Below the pieces are notes generated by a model. The model saw only the letters and a list, made by a program, of their open reading frames with translations. It searched no databases and was not told the DNA's origin. 64,000 nt of DNA from Prolixibacteraceae bacterium (GTDB lineage Bacteria; Bacteroidota; Bacteroidia; Bacteroidales; Prolixibacteraceae). The stretch's first letter is position 1. Each line of letters starts with the position of its first letter. This document shows positions 51,267 through 61,014 of this stretch, one piece after another. A program made the translations under genes and the position numbers. Where the stretch lies: assembly GCA_028282705.1 (NCBI GenBank), contig JANQHI010000006.1, positions 1-64,000 on the forward strand, in the 5' to 3' direction.

Positions 51267-51490
51267 TATTGTGTAAAATTGGAGTACAAGTACAAATATA
51301 CGCAATATAATTGTATTTGTGTTTAGTGTTTTGTGTATATTTGTATTTTAGGGTATGGAATATAATTAGGTTTCATTTATGTTGCCATTAAAGATAAGCT
51401 TATTATCCTAAGCCTATAAACACTGCAAAAAAGATTACTTTCAATTCCATAATATAGATTATAAACTATAGGCTTAACTGATCTTTTTTA

Positions 51491-51498
51491 TAGTTTTG
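51491..51498 (+). promoter_or_regulatory. -7 element before aspartate kinase
   Basis: TAGTTTTG matches TAnnTTTG, 24 bases before the ATG at 51523. No good -33 element was seen. The rest of the 256-bp spacer shows no other feature. Confidence 0.35.
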
Positions 51499-51522
51499 TC
51501 ATATTAAATCTAAAGGTCAAAA

Positions 51523-52773
51523 ATGAAAATATTCAAATTTGGAGGTGCCTCAGTAAAAAGTGCCAGTGCTGTCAAAAATGTTGCTGAAATAATAGGTCAA
51601 TATAATGATAATATTGTAATCGTTGTTTCAGCAATGGGTAAAGTAACCAACCTGTTAGAAGAGCTAGTAAGGAATTATTTTTTCAACCAAAAAAAGAAGA
51701 AACAAAATATATTTAATGAATTCAAAAACTACCACCTGGCAATTATTGAAGAATTATTTGGTGAAGGTTGTGTCCCAGAGAGGGTAGCCAAACTTTTTTC
51801 CCAGTTGGAGGAGAAAACAAATTCATCACCTGGTGAAAATTATGATTTTGAATATGACCAGATAATCTATTTTGGGGAATTGTTTTCCACTACAATCATC
51901 AGTGAATATTTTCTGAGTATCAAGAAAAACATCCATTGGGTTGATGTAAAAGAATGTATAAAAACAGATAATTTGCATAGGGCAGCCAATGTAAACTGGG
52001 AGTTGAGCAAGAAATCAATTAAAGAAGTATTCTCGTTTTCAGGTACCAACCTTTACATTACACAAGGCTTTATTGGGTCTACAGAAGAAGGGGTTCCCAC
52101 ATCATTAGGTAGGGAAGGGTCAGATTTTACAGCAGCTATTTTAGGAAATGCCCTTGATGCAAAAGATGTTACCATTTGGAAAGATGTACCTGGGGTATTA
52201 AATGCTGACCCCAAGTTAATACAACCTACCCAAAAACTGAATGAATTGTCATACAGGGAAGCCATTGAAATGGCTCATTCTGGAGCCAAAGTAATCCATC
52301 CCAAAACCATCAAACCTCTTCAAAACAAGGATATTCCATTATGGGTTAAATCATTTGTTGATCCTGAAGCTGAAGGTACTTTGATCCATCCAGTTGGTTA
52401 TAAACTTGAACTCACGCCTGTGTATATTATCAAGCAGGAACAGGTGCTTATAACCCTCTCTCCCAGTGATTTCTCTTTTGTGGGGATTGATGATATCCAG
52501 GACGTGTTTACCCATTTTCCAGGGGTGAGGTTCAGGGTCAACATGTTCCAGCAATCAGCCATTGACTTAAACCTGGTTATCGACCATCCTGAATTTGGAT
52601 TGGATGATATTATTGCAGACCTGTCAAAAAACTATGAGGTTAAATACAATACTGGGCTTGAATTGGTTACCATAAGGTATTATACTGATGAGGTTGTTGA
52701 TAAACAAATTAAAGGGCGTAAAGTATATATTGAACAGAAAAGCAGGAAAACTGCCAGGTTGGTGCTGAAATAA
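51523..52773 (+). CDS. aspartate kinase
   Basis: First enzyme of the lysine, threonine and methionine pathway. 416 residues: kinase domain with KFGGASVKSASAVKNVAEII at the start, SLGREGSDFTAAILGNAL and IWKDVPGVLNADPKLI, then two ACT-like regulatory segments (VLITLSPSDFSFVGIDDIQDVF; VIDHPEFGLDDIIADLSKNYEVKYNTG). It is monofunctional, without a homoserine dehydrogenase fusion. asd, the next pathway step, lies 10 kb away at the right edge. End-product feedback through the ACT part is expected for the family. Confidence 0.93.
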   Translation: MKIFKFGGASVKSASAVKNVAEIIGQYNDNIVIVVSAMGKVTNLLEELVRNYFFNQKKKKQNIFNEFKNYHLAIIEELFGEGCVPERVAKLFSQLEEKTNSSPGENYDFEYDQIIYFGELFSTTIISEYFLSIKKNIHWVDVKECIKTDNLHRAANVNWELSKKSIKEVFSFSGTNLYITQGFIGSTEEGVPTSLGREGSDFTAAILGNALDAKDVTIWKDVPGVLNADPKLIQPTQKLNELSYREAIEMAHSGAKVIHPKTIKPLQNKDIPLWVKSFVDPEAEGTLIHPVGYKLELTPVYIIKQEQVLITLSPSDFSFVGIDDIQDVFTHFPGVRFRVNMFQQSAIDLNLVIDHPEFGLDDIIADLSKNYEVKYNTGLELVTIRYYTDEVVDKQIKGRKVYIEQKSRKTARLVLK

Positions 52774-52979
52774 TCACGTGTTAGGAAAAACCAGGGAAAG
52801 TATTTTTAGCTTTATTTCTAAATAAATAATTATTTAACAGATTCAATCTCAAAAATATTGTAATTTTATTGGGGTATGTTTTACATATAAATCAAAAATG
52901 TGCTAACATGTGAATGAAGGGCGATCAAGCTTTTCTAAAATTTTTAAATAATTTTTGGGTACTTGAAAATTTCAAAAGG

Positions 52980-54278
52980 ATGAAACAAAAGAAAATACTT
53001 CCTTATGCCATAGTACTATTAGTTGTAGCAATCATATTACTGGTAGTTGGTAAAAATGCTGGATGGTTTGGTAGTTCAGTTACTGTTAAAGTTGCAACAA
53101 AAGTTGTTGAAAGTAAGACTATTACTGAGTTAATTACTGCCAATGGCAAAATACAACCTGAGACTGAAGTAAAAATAAGCCCTGATGTTTCAGGAGAAAT
53201 TATTGAATTATATGTAGAAGAAGGGAATGAAGTTACCAAAGGAGACCTTTTGGTGATTATCAAACCTGATGTATATATTTCAGCTTTGAACAGGATGGAG
53301 GCCACATTAAATTCAGCTAAAGCAAGGCTTGCCCAGGCTGAAGCACAAGAAATTGAAAGGGGGCTATCTTTTAAAAGGGCTAAGCAATTATTTGAAAAGG
53401 GTACCATACCTGCATCTGAATTTGAAACAGCTGAGTCCTCATACAAAGTGGCTAAATCAGAAGTAAAAGCAGCCCAGTTTTCTGTGAAAAGTGCAGAGGC
53501 TTCAGTAGCTGAAGCACAAGAACAATTGACGAAAACAAAAATTTATGCCCCAATTTCAGGAACTATATCACGCCTAAATGTTGAAAAAGGAGAACGTGTA
53601 GTAGGTACCAATATGTATGCCGGTACTGAGATGATGGTGATTGCCAACCTTGACCTGATGGAGGTAAAAGTGGAGGTGAATGAGAATGATATTGTAAAAG
53701 TAGCTAAAGGAGATACTGCTTTGGTTGAAGTGGATGCTTACCTTAAAAGGAAATTTAAAGGGATAGTTACTGAGATAGCTAATTCAGCAAATACAACAGG
53801 GGCAACAACTGACCAGGTCACAAATTTTGATGTAAAAGTTTTGCTTCTTAAAAATTCTTATGCTGATTTGTTCAATGAGAATGAAAACAGTTTTTACCCA
53901 TTTCGCCCAGGAATGTCAGCAACTGTTGATATTCAAACAGAAACCCGGGAAAATGTAATTTCAGTTCCAATCCAGGCTGTTACAACAAGGCTTGTGAATG
54001 AAGAGAAAGATAAGGAAGAAGGGCCTGAAAATAGGGATAGAGACAAAAAAGAACCTGAAGAAAAAGAAGAAGTTGTATTTGTTCTGGGAGATGATGCCAG
54101 GGTAAAAAAAGTTAAAGTTGAAACAGGTATCCAGGATAATAATTTTATTGAAATAATAAAAGGGCTGGAATCTGGAAATGAAATAGTGGTGGCACCTTAT
54201 AATGCAATTACCAGGAATTTAAAAGATAGCATTGTGGTGGAAGTGGTAAAAGAGGAAGATTTATATAAAAAGAAATAA
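52980..54278 (+). CDS. HlyD/RND-type periplasmic adaptor subunit
   Basis: 432 residues from ATG 52980. Membrane anchor (KKILPYAIVLLVVAIILLVVG), lipoyl/barrel halves (GKIQPETEVKISPDVSGEIIELYVEEGNEVTKGDLLVII; IYAPISGTISRLNVEKGERVVG), a long helical hairpin between them (about 105-185) and a C-terminal membrane-proximal domain with an unusual charged insert (EEKDKEEGPENRDRDKKEPEEKEE). Such adaptors join an inner-membrane ABC or RND pump to TolC. No pump or TolC gene is adjacent; a strong terminator follows, so it is a lone adaptor here. Confidence 0.9.
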   Translation: MKQKKILPYAIVLLVVAIILLVVGKNAGWFGSSVTVKVATKVVESKTITELITANGKIQPETEVKISPDVSGEIIELYVEEGNEVTKGDLLVIIKPDVYISALNRMEATLNSAKARLAQAEAQEIERGLSFKRAKQLFEKGTIPASEFETAESSYKVAKSEVKAAQFSVKSAEASVAEAQEQLTKTKIYAPISGTISRLNVEKGERVVGTNMYAGTEMMVIANLDLMEVKVEVNENDIVKVAKGDTALVEVDAYLKRKFKGIVTEIANSANTTGATTDQVTNFDVKVLLLKNSYADLFNENENSFYPFRPGMSATVDIQTETRENVISVPIQAVTTRLVNEEKDKEEGPENRDRDKKEPEEKEEVVFVLGDDARVKKVKVETGIQDNNFIEIIKGLESGNEIVVAPYNAITRNLKDSIVVEVVKEEDLYKKK

Positions 54279-54298
54279 GTAAACCTAAAAATAATTCT

Positions 54299-54323
54299 AA
54301 GGCTGGTTTTTCCAGCCTTTTTT
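54299..54323 (+). terminator. rho-independent terminator after the adaptor gene
   Basis: AAGGCTGG, a TTTTT loop, CCAGCCTT then six T residues: a perfect 8-bp stem with T-run, 20 bases past the stop. Confidence 0.9.
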
Positions 54324-54349
54324 ATGCTTGCCGGCTCCAAAACAGCCTC

Positions 54350-55486
54350 TTATTTTCCCTCAAAATAATCACGTGAGGTAATGGTATTGTTTTCAGCAAT
54401 TGCAGATTTTACAATCAGTTTTGTTGATTCCTTTATTTCAACACCATCCTTTTTGTAGGTTTTATTGAGGGATAGGTCTTCTACACCTTTATTGTTATAG
54501 TTCACAGAAAAATCATAAGCAACATCAGTGATAAAATTGTTATTATCAGCACTAATTGCCAAGCCCCTTCCCAATTGGTTTTGTTTTGGGGCAGAAACCC
54601 AGCACTCGATCCTCATCACAGCATAATTATTTTTGTTGATGTATATTTTCCCTTCAAATTGATTGGCATAAAAATCACCTGTGCCTTCAAATGTAGGGGC
54701 TAATTGTTTAAAACCAACCAGCCAAGTTGAAACCCCTTTGTAAGTGGGTTCTTCTTCCATGCTTAATATGTAAGAATTTAGCAAGCTGGGGTTTAAAATG
54801 GAAGAGGCAGACCTGGCAAAATCAAGGTTCAATAGCTCGTCAAGGTTTGTATTACCATCATACAGGCTGTAACTTTCAAAGTTCTTTTTGACATTAGAAA
54901 AACGGTAATTCCTGTTTTGGTAAGCATCTAGTTTTGATGGAGCCTCATAGCCATTTTTGTCTGTAATTTCAACTGTTGCATCACGTTTTTTTGATTTCCC
55001 TTCTGCAATTTTTTTCCATGAATAATCACATACCATAGTAAAAAGGCCATCCTGGAAGTTTTTATGGATATTTTCAGATGCAGTTCTCAATATCCTCAAC
55101 AACACTTTTGATTGGGCATTAATATCAATATCATCAATACTGTAAGATTGGGCTTCAAGCCTTACCAGGGCAAACTCCTTTCCAAATAACTGGGATACTG
55201 GGAGGGTTTTATTTTTAAAACCAACAGCAGAAAAGAAAATTTGATACTCCTTGAACTCTTCAGGGATTTTCAGTTCAAACTCACCTTCAGCATTGCTGGC
55301 AGTGCCATAATATGTTCCTTCTAGCCCAATGTTTGTATAAGCAACAGGGTTGCCTGAATTATCTACAACTTTACCAACCAAGGTAGCTGCTACATTTCCT
55401 TCCTGGGCATTGGCTGCCAAACTGCCAATAACAAATACCAATAAAATTAAACTCCACTTTGATTGCTGTCCTATTATTTGTTTCAT
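54350..55486 (-). CDS. carboxypeptidase-regulatory-like domain outer-membrane protein
   Basis: 378 residues: signal peptide ending NAQ, then a carboxypeptidase-regulatory-like (CarbopepD_reg_2) domain at about 32-110 (LVGKVVDNSGNPVAYTNIGLEGTYYGTASNAEGEFEL), followed by a beta-rich region with no catalytic motif (YRFSNVKKNFESYSLYDGNTNLDELLNLDF, GKIYINKNNYAVMRIECWVSAP). Similar Bacteroidota proteins are envelope-associated and uncharacterised. There is no TonB plug or barrel. Confidence 0.8.
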   Translation of the reverse strand: MKQIIGQQSKWSLILLVFVIGSLAANAQEGNVAATLVGKVVDNSGNPVAYTNIGLEGTYYGTASNAEGEFELKIPEEFKEYQIFFSAVGFKNKTLPVSQLFGKEFALVRLEAQSYSIDDIDINAQSKVLLRILRTASENIHKNFQDGLFTMVCDYSWKKIAEGKSKKRDATVEITDKNGYEAPSKLDAYQNRNYRFSNVKKNFESYSLYDGNTNLDELLNLDFARSASSILNPSLLNSYILSMEEEPTYKGVSTWLVGFKQLAPTFEGTGDFYANQFEGKIYINKNNYAVMRIECWVSAPKQNQLGRGLAISADNNNFITDVAYDFSVNYNNKGVEDLSLNKTYKKDGVEIKESTKLIVKSAIAENNTITSRDYFEGK

Positions 55487-55684
55487 ACCTAAAAATCTTT
55501 ATTCCTTAGAATTTTCTAAAATTACAAATAAATACAATTCCACTATTCTTATAACGTTATTATAGCAGTGTATTATTTTTATCTTTGTAAAACTTAATAG
55601 AAATTTTATGAAATTGGTTCAACTTCAATATGGCAAGGGATAACAAAATTCATAATTTTTCTGAAAACAAAATAGATTTAACAA

Positions 55685-56341
55685 ATGAATAGGAGCGTAA
55701 TTACCATATTATTGACTGGGTTTGTGATTTTCTTTTCCTCTTGTGTAGCCAAGAAAAAATATTTGGAAATGGAAAAGGGAAGGTTAAATGCTGAACAAAA
55801 AGTGCGCGAATTAACAACAGAGAATAATGCAAAAGCAGAACGCATAAAAACAATCCTGGCTGATTATGAAAAACTAAAAGCAGAACTCTTAGGAAGCAAT
55901 GCTGTGAAAGACCAATACATTGATTCATTAAATAAAGAAGTGTTTATTTTAAGGTCAAATATCAGCCAGAAAAGTGAAACCATGGAAGAAAAGAATTATG
56001 CTTTTGAATTTGAAAAACGAAGGCTAAACAATACCCTGGTTGAGCGTGACAGGCGGATAAAGTCAATGCAGGCAGAGATCACACGCCTTGAAAATAATAT
56101 AAAGGAAAAAACCATTACCATTGAGCAAGGAGAATTTGACCTTAATGAAGCAAAGAATGAGCTAAAAGTGATGGAAGGCTTAAAACAAAGGCAAGAAGAA
56201 TCAGCAAATGCTTTGGAAGGAAGATTAAAAAAATCCCAGGATGAAGTAGCTGCATTAAAAGCCCAAATGAAAGAAAAAGATGCTGAGATAACCAGGCTAA
56301 GCAATACAGTTAAATTATTGAAAAAAGAATTAGGGAGTTAG
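55685..56341 (+). CDS. coiled-coil lipoprotein
   Basis: 218 residues with a lipoprotein signal (ITILLTGFVIFFSSC, Cys20). Nearly the whole mature part is predicted coiled coil rich in Glu, Lys and Leu (EMEKGRLNAEQKVRELTTENNAKAERIK, IKSMQAEITRLENNIKEKTITIE, MKEKDAEITRLSNTVKLLKKEL). No C-terminal OmpA domain is present. Probably a structural protein in the periplasm anchored to the outer membrane. Confidence 0.78.
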   Translation: MNRSVITILLTGFVIFFSSCVAKKKYLEMEKGRLNAEQKVRELTTENNAKAERIKTILADYEKLKAELLGSNAVKDQYIDSLNKEVFILRSNISQKSETMEEKNYAFEFEKRRLNNTLVERDRRIKSMQAEITRLENNIKEKTITIEQGEFDLNEAKNELKVMEGLKQRQEESANALEGRLKKSQDEVAALKAQMKEKDAEITRLSNTVKLLKKELGS

Positions 56342-56389
56342 CCTTTGTCCAACATAAAAAGCTATTATTAACCTAAACCTATATTACTG

Positions 56390-56998
56390 ATGAATCATTT
56401 TAAAATATTTTTGACAATCTTTTTGTGTGCAACATTGTCTACATTCTCTGTTCAGGGGAAAGAGTATAAATCTATTTTTAATGGGAAAAACCTTAAAGGG
56501 TGGCAAATCCATGGTACTGAAAAATGGTATGTTGAAGATGGGCTATTGATATGTGAAAGTGGACCAGATAAAGAATATGGATATCTTTCAACTGAAAAGT
56601 TTTATGATGATTTTGAATTAACCCTTGAGTTTAAGCAACAATCTGATGGGAACAGTGGTGTATTTTTCAGGTCAACTTTTGAAGGCACAAAAGTAAGTGG
56701 TTGGCAGGTTGAAGTGGCTCCCCCAGGGCATGGCACAGGAGGTATTTATGAATCTTATGGAAGGGGTTGGCTTATTCAAATCCCTGAGGGAAAAGAAGAT
56801 ATCCTGAAAATGGGGGAATGGAATAAAATGAAAATAAAGGCTGTGGGTGGCCATGTAACAACCTGGTTGAATGGAGCTCAGATGGTTGACATTAAGGATG
56901 AGAAAATAGCCAAAGGCAAAGGTTCAGTAGCTTTGCAAATACATTCAGGTGGAGGCATCAAAGTACTCTGGAAGAATATCAAAATAAAGGAATTATAA
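56390..56998 (+). CDS. DUF1080 family secreted protein (3-keto-glycoside hydrolase-like)
   Basis: 202 residues with signal peptide (MNHFKIFLTIFLCATLSTFSVQG) and a full DUF1080 jelly-roll: YKSIFNGKNLKGWQIHGTEKWYVEDGLLICESG, FELTLEFKQQSDGNSGVFFRSTF, and WNKMKIKAVGGHVTTWLNGAQMVDI. Several DUF1080 proteins are 3-keto-disaccharide/glycoside hydrolases or lyases acting in the periplasm. It follows the coiled-coil lipoprotein on the same strand. Confidence 0.87.
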   Translation: MNHFKIFLTIFLCATLSTFSVQGKEYKSIFNGKNLKGWQIHGTEKWYVEDGLLICESGPDKEYGYLSTEKFYDDFELTLEFKQQSDGNSGVFFRSTFEGTKVSGWQVEVAPPGHGTGGIYESYGRGWLIQIPEGKEDILKMGEWNKMKIKAVGGHVTTWLNGAQMVDIKDEKIAKGKGSVALQIHSGGGIKVLWKNIKIKEL

Positions 56999-57062
56999 CA
57001 TAGGTTTTCTTCTATGAACTTTTATGATTTGGAAGGATATGCTTCATCTGTTTCCTATCCTT

Positions 57063-57117
57063 CTCCCCAAGTTTTAGGGGAGATGTCATCAGTTATCTTA
57101 CTGATGATAGAGGGGTA
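57063..57117 (+). repeat. double-palindrome intergenic repeat
   Basis: CTCCCC...GGGGAG (57063-57082) is followed by GATG and a second inverted repeat TCATCAGT...ACTGATGA (57086-57107), ending AGAGGGGTA. The layout of two consecutive hairpins with GGAGATGTCA and AGAGGGGTA is a repeat type I associate with Bacteroidota intergenic DNA. No second full copy was seen in this window. Confidence 0.6.
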
Positions 57118-57121
57118 ACAT

Positions 57122-57898
57122 TTACCTCAACCTACCTTCACGTTTATAAATTTCAAAATATTCCCTAATTGTTGCCCTGACTTCATAGTCACTTGATGTG
57201 TAAGCCAATACTTGCTTGCTATTGAACCATATCATAAACTCATCTGCCTGTGATTCATTCATGCCAGTAAGCATCATCACTTTTTCCTTGTTGTAGTTTT
57301 GGGAATGCAATTCCCAGTTTTTCTCAAGAGCCACGGCTTGCCTTACAGCCCTTTTCCTTTTCTCTTTTTTGCTGAGGTAATACTGCCAATAGGAAACAGG
57401 GTTAAATAGGGCTGCCAATACAGGAGGTTTCTTATTAAATGCATCACCACGCAATTCTGTGGGTACATCTGTGGGCTTTCCATATTGGTCACCTCCAAGG
57501 TTTACTTTTTGTTTTTCTCCTGTTACAGTAACTTCATTAATGGGAAAAACAACAGGTTGCAATAAAATGGTTAAAACACTGTCCTCCCTATGGGTTGGAG
57601 GGATACCCACAGTTTCATCAACAAACCCAACTGCCGAGATTTTCAGGCTGTCAATGTTAAGCATATCTATGGTGAAGTAACCTTCTATATTGGTAGTTGT
57701 ACCACCATGGGTCCTGGGGTTTACCACATGGGCATAAGGAACAGGCAACTTGTCAGCTAAATTTATGATCCTGGCTTTTAGGCGTAAAGGCATGGGGTCA
57801 ATTTCAAAGCCACTATCATAAGCGTCCTCAAATTGGGCATATAAAGAGGTAGTTAAACTCCCCAAAAAAACCAGGAATATGATTTTTATTGCCTTCAT
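57122..57898 (-). CDS. carboxypeptidase-regulatory-like domain protein
   Basis: 258 residues: signal peptide ending YAQ, an acidic stretch, a carboxypeptidase-regulatory-like domain at about 42-120 (ARIINLADKLPVPYAHVVNPRTHGGTTTNIEGYFTIDML), then a helical basic C-terminus (WQYYLSKKEKRKRAVRQAVALEKNWELHSQNYNKEKVMMLTGM). No catalytic site. It probably sits at the outer membrane; function unknown. Confidence 0.78.
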   Translation of the reverse strand: MKAIKIIFLVFLGSLTTSLYAQFEDAYDSGFEIDPMPLRLKARIINLADKLPVPYAHVVNPRTHGGTTTNIEGYFTIDMLNIDSLKISAVGFVDETVGIPPTHREDSVLTILLQPVVFPINEVTVTGEKQKVNLGGDQYGKPTDVPTELRGDAFNKKPPVLAALFNPVSYWQYYLSKKEKRKRAVRQAVALEKNWELHSQNYNKEKVMMLTGMNESQADEFMIWFNSKQVLAYTSSDYEVRATIREYFEIYKREGRLR

Positions 57899-58009
57899 GG
57901 TTAAAGTATCAGCTTTTCAAAAATAGTTTTTCAAAGTGTATGCCACAAATTGGTAACATTTTTTAACTGCATTTTAACCTTGGTTAAGGAAAGGGAAGGA
58001 TAGTTAGTC

Positions 58010-58034
58010 AGGGCTTTACTCCAAGTAAAACCCT
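58010..58034. repeat. intergenic hairpin repeat, ACTCCAAGT family, copy C
   Basis: AGGGCTTTACT-CCA-AGTAAAACCCT, an 11-bp stem with one G-U-type difference and the same three-base loop as copies A and B. It lies 25 bases beyond the valS stop and could help end that transcript. Confidence 0.6.
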
Positions 58035-58058
58035 TATTAACAGTGGATATGTGGGGTT

Positions 58059-60731
58059 TTACTTCAACCCTGCAATCCTCTCTTCTAGTACCTTTATTTT
58101 GGATTCAGTATCAGCTTTTTTAGCTTTTTCTTTATTGACAACAGCCTCTGGGGCATTGTTTACAAAATGCTCATTGCTTAATTTTTTATTAACTGAATTC
58201 AGGAACCCTTTGGCATATTTTAACTCTTCTTCCAGCTTTTTCAGTTCTTCTTCTGTGTCAATTAAATTGCTAAGTGGGATATAGAAATTGGTTGATTTTA
58301 CCCTAAAAGATGTAGTACCCTTAACTTCTTCTTTTACTTCTTCCATATTAGTGAGGTTTCCTAGTTTTGAAAGGATACTCTCAAATTCTTTATGATAGCC
58401 TTTATTCCCTATCTGAATGAAAAGTTCCAGTTCTTCTTTGTTGGGAATATTCTTTTCAAGCCTAATCTTTCTTATTCCTGAAATGGCTTCTTTAACATCT
58501 TCAAAAGCTGCAAGCAGTTTTTTATCGAATTTTTTTGCTTCAGGAATCCTTTCAACCATAATGCTCTCCCCTTCTTTCCTCTCTTTCATGTATTGCCAGA
58601 TTTCTTCAGTAATAAAGGGCATAAATGGGTGGAGCAGCCTTAACAACTGGTCAAACAACTCAATCAATTCTGCATAAGTATTGGCATCAATGGGTTGCTG
58701 GTATGCAGGCTTAACTATTTCAAGCAACCAACCTGAAAACTCATCCCTGACAGTGGTATAAATAGTCATCAAAGCATCAGATATCCTGAATTTTTCAAAA
58801 TGGTCATCCAGGGTAGCAGTTACCTCGTTTAGTTTATTCCTGAACCAATTAATAGCCAGTTTTGAATGAAGAGGTTGCTCAATGGTTTCATCAACTTCCC
58901 AGTTTTTAACCAGCCTGAAAGAGTTCCATATTTTTGTAGCAAACCCACTTCCTTGCTGTGGTAGGCTTTCATCAAATAAAAGGTCACCTCCAGCAGGGGA
59001 GCACAATAACATACCTACGCGAACACCATCAGCCCCATATTTTTTGATCAGGTCCAGTGGGTCAGGTGAATTACCCAATGATTTTGACATTTTTCTTCTT
59101 TGGGCATCCCTTACCATTCCCGTGAAATAGACATTTTTGAAGGGGAATGTATTTTTGTATTCATATCCTGCAATGATCATTCTGGCCACCCAGAAGAATA
59201 TAATATCTGGTGCAGTGATCAGGTCGCTGGTTGGGTAATAATAGTTTACCTCTTCATTATCAGGTTTTCTGATACCATCAAAAACAGAAATAGGCCATAA
59301 CCAGCTTGAGAACCAGGTGTCCAATACATCATCATCCCGTGTAAGGGAAAAGCCTCCCCCTTCCCCTCCTAAGGAGGGGTGTTTTTCAAGTGCCAGTTTT
59401 CTGGCATCCTCTTCACTTGCTGCAACTACATACCCATAATTTTTAGCTCCCTCTCCTTTTGTGAGGGTTGGAGAGGGGCTTATGTACCAAACAGGTATCT
59501 GGTGTCCCCACCATAATTGGCGGCTAATGCACCAATCCTTGATGTTGCCCATCCAATGTTTGTATATGTTTTTAAATTTTGGAGGATGGAATTGGATGGT
59601 ATCATTCATCACATTTTCAAGGGCAGGCTTTACCAGCTCTTCCATTTTCAGGAACCACTGGGCTGATAATTTAGGTTCAATTACTTCATCTGTCCTTTCA
59701 GAGAAACCTACCTTGTTGGTATAATCTTCAATTTTTGCCAGGGTTCCCTCTTTTTCAAGGTCAGCCACAATTTTTTCACGTACAGCAAACCTGTCTTCAC
59801 CAATATAAATTTGGGCTTTTTCACTGAGTGTACCATCATCATTGAAAATATCTACAGATTCCAAGTTATGCCTCATACCAATTTCATAGTCATTGATATC
59901 ATGGGCAGGCGTGATCTTAAGGCAGCCAGTCCCAAATTCCATATCCACATAGCTGTCTTCAATAATGGGAACAGAGCGTTTGATCAATGGGACTAGTACC
60001 CTTTTCCCCTTTAGGTTCTTAAACCTTTCATCTTCAGGGTTTATACACACTGCTGTATCTCCCAGGATGGTCTCAGGGCGAGTGGTTGCAATGGTTACAA
60101 ACTCATTTTCTTCCCCCTCAACCTGGTATTTCAGATAATATAATTTTGATTGTACTTCCCTATAAATTACCTCTTCATCAGAAAGGGCAGTTTTGGCTGA
60201 TGGATCCCAATTTACCATCCTGACTCCCCTGTATATCAACCCTTTTTTATATAGGTCAACAAATACTTTGATCACAGACTCACTCCTGGCTTCATCCATG
60301 GTGAAGGCTTTCCTGTCCCAGTCACAAGAGGCTCCCAGTTTTTTTAGTTGCTCCAGGATGATCCCTCCATGCAGGTGGGTCCATTCCCAGGCATGCTCCA
60401 AAAATTCTTCCCTTGAAAGGTCATATTTATCAACCCCTTTTTCTTTTAATTTATTTACCACTTTGGCTTCAGTGGCAATTGAGGCATGGTCAGTCCCGGG
60501 TACCCAGCAGGCATTTTTACCCTTCATGCGTGCCCTCCTGGCAAGTATATCCTGTATGGTATTATTGAGCATATGCCCCATGTGTAAAACCCCAGTTACA
60601 TTAGGTGGAGGTATCACAATGGTATAAGGTTCTTTTTCATTTGGAACTGAATGGAAAAACTTATTGTCCATCCAGTATTGATACCACTTTTCCTCAACTG
60701 ACCCAGAGGAATATTTGCTAGGAATTTCCAT
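58059..60731 (-). CDS. valS: valine--tRNA ligase carrying two in-frame palindromic repeats
   Basis: Class I synthetase charging tRNA-Val. 890 residues from ATG 60731. Contains HIGH-type [17 protein letters not shown]1 editing domain ([20 protein letters not shown]), KMSKS-type [27 protein letters not shown] and a C-terminal coiled coil ([21 protein letters not shown]). Between [10 protein letters not shown] and [10 protein letters not shown] two stretches, [14 protein letters not shown] and [13 protein letters not shown], are not normal ValRS sequence and are encoded by palindromic repeats. The frame stays open, so the enzyme is presumably functional with two surface insertions. Confidence 0.96.
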   Translation of the reverse strand: MEIPSKYSSGSVEEKWYQYWMDNKFFHSVPNEKEPYTIVIPPPNVTGVLHMGHMLNNTIQDILARRARMKGKNACWVPGTDHASIATEAKVVNKLKEKGVDKYDLSREEFLEHAWEWTHLHGGIILEQLKKLGASCDWDRKAFTMDEARSESVIKVFVDLYKKGLIYRGVRMVNWDPSAKTALSDEEVIYREVQSKLYYLKYQVEGEENEFVTIATTRPETILGDTAVCINPEDERFKNLKGKRVLVPLIKRSVPIIEDSYVDMEFGTGCLKITPAHDINDYEIGMRHNLESVDIFNDDGTLSEKAQIYIGEDRFAVREKIVADLEKEGTLAKIEDYTNKVGFSERTDEVIEPKLSAQWFLKMEELVKPALENVMNDTIQFHPPKFKNIYKHWMGNIKDWCISRQLWWGHQIPVWYISPSPTLTKGEGAKNYGYVVAASEEDARKLALEKHPSLGGEGGGFSLTRDDDVLDTWFSSWLWPISVFDGIRKPDNEEVNYYYPTSDLITAPDIIFFWVARMIIAGYEYKNTFPFKNVYFTGMVRDAQRRKMSKSLGNSPDPLDLIKKYGADGVRVGMLLCSPAGGDLLFDESLPQQGSGFATKIWNSFRLVKNWEVDETIEQPLHSKLAINWFRNKLNEVTATLDDHFEKFRISDALMTIYTTVRDEFSGWLLEIVKPAYQQPIDANTYAELIELFDQLLRLLHPFMPFITEEIWQYMKERKEGESIMVERIPEAKKFDKKLLAAFEDVKEAISGIRKIRLEKNIPNKEELELFIQIGNKGYHKEFESILSKLGNLTNMEEVKEEVKGTTSFRVKSTNFYIPLSNLIDTEEELKKLEEELKYAKGFLNSVNKKLSNEHFVNNAPEAVVNKEKAKKADTESKIKVLEERIAGLK
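59348..59379 (-). repeat. CCCCTCC palindromic repeat inside valS
   Basis: On the coding strand CCCCTCCT-T-AGGAGGGG followed by AAGGGGGAGGCTTTT, matching the intergenic unit at 32148-32179. It is read in frame as [10 protein letters not shown]. Confidence 0.8.
59446..59480 (-). repeat. CCCTCTCC palindromic repeat inside valS
   Basis: On the coding strand AGCCCCTCTCC and GGAGAGGGAGCT form an inverted repeat around a short spacer (AACCCTCACAAAA); it is read in frame as [12 protein letters not shown]. It is a different palindrome from the one 66 bp away. No second copy in the window. Confidence 0.7.
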
Positions 60732-60758
60732 GTTTGAAACAATCAAAAATTAAAGCTG

Positions 60759-60789
60759 CAAATGTACAAGGAAAATAGGAAAAGACAAA
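60759..60789 (-). promoter_or_regulatory. valS promoter
   Basis: On the minus strand TTTG (60789-60786), exactly 19 bases, TACATTTG (60766-60759): a perfect match to TTTG-N19-TAnnTTTG, 27 bases before the ATG. The rest of the spacer up to 61014 shows no gene. Confidence 0.75.
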
Positions 60790-61014
60790 GGCTAAAGCTC
60801 TACTCAAAATACTTAAAGTAAACATGGCTTCATGTTTTGCAAAATAATTCCTTTGGTAGGTAGAATTTGTGCTTATGTTTGTTTTTTAACCTCTTTTATT
60901 CTTCTCTTTTTGTTAGGATTTATCTACTTAAAGTTTGAGAAATATTGAATCTCCATGCCCAGATAGAATTCCAATACAGATCAATAAACAATTGATTAAC
61001 AAAGAATCTAAAAA

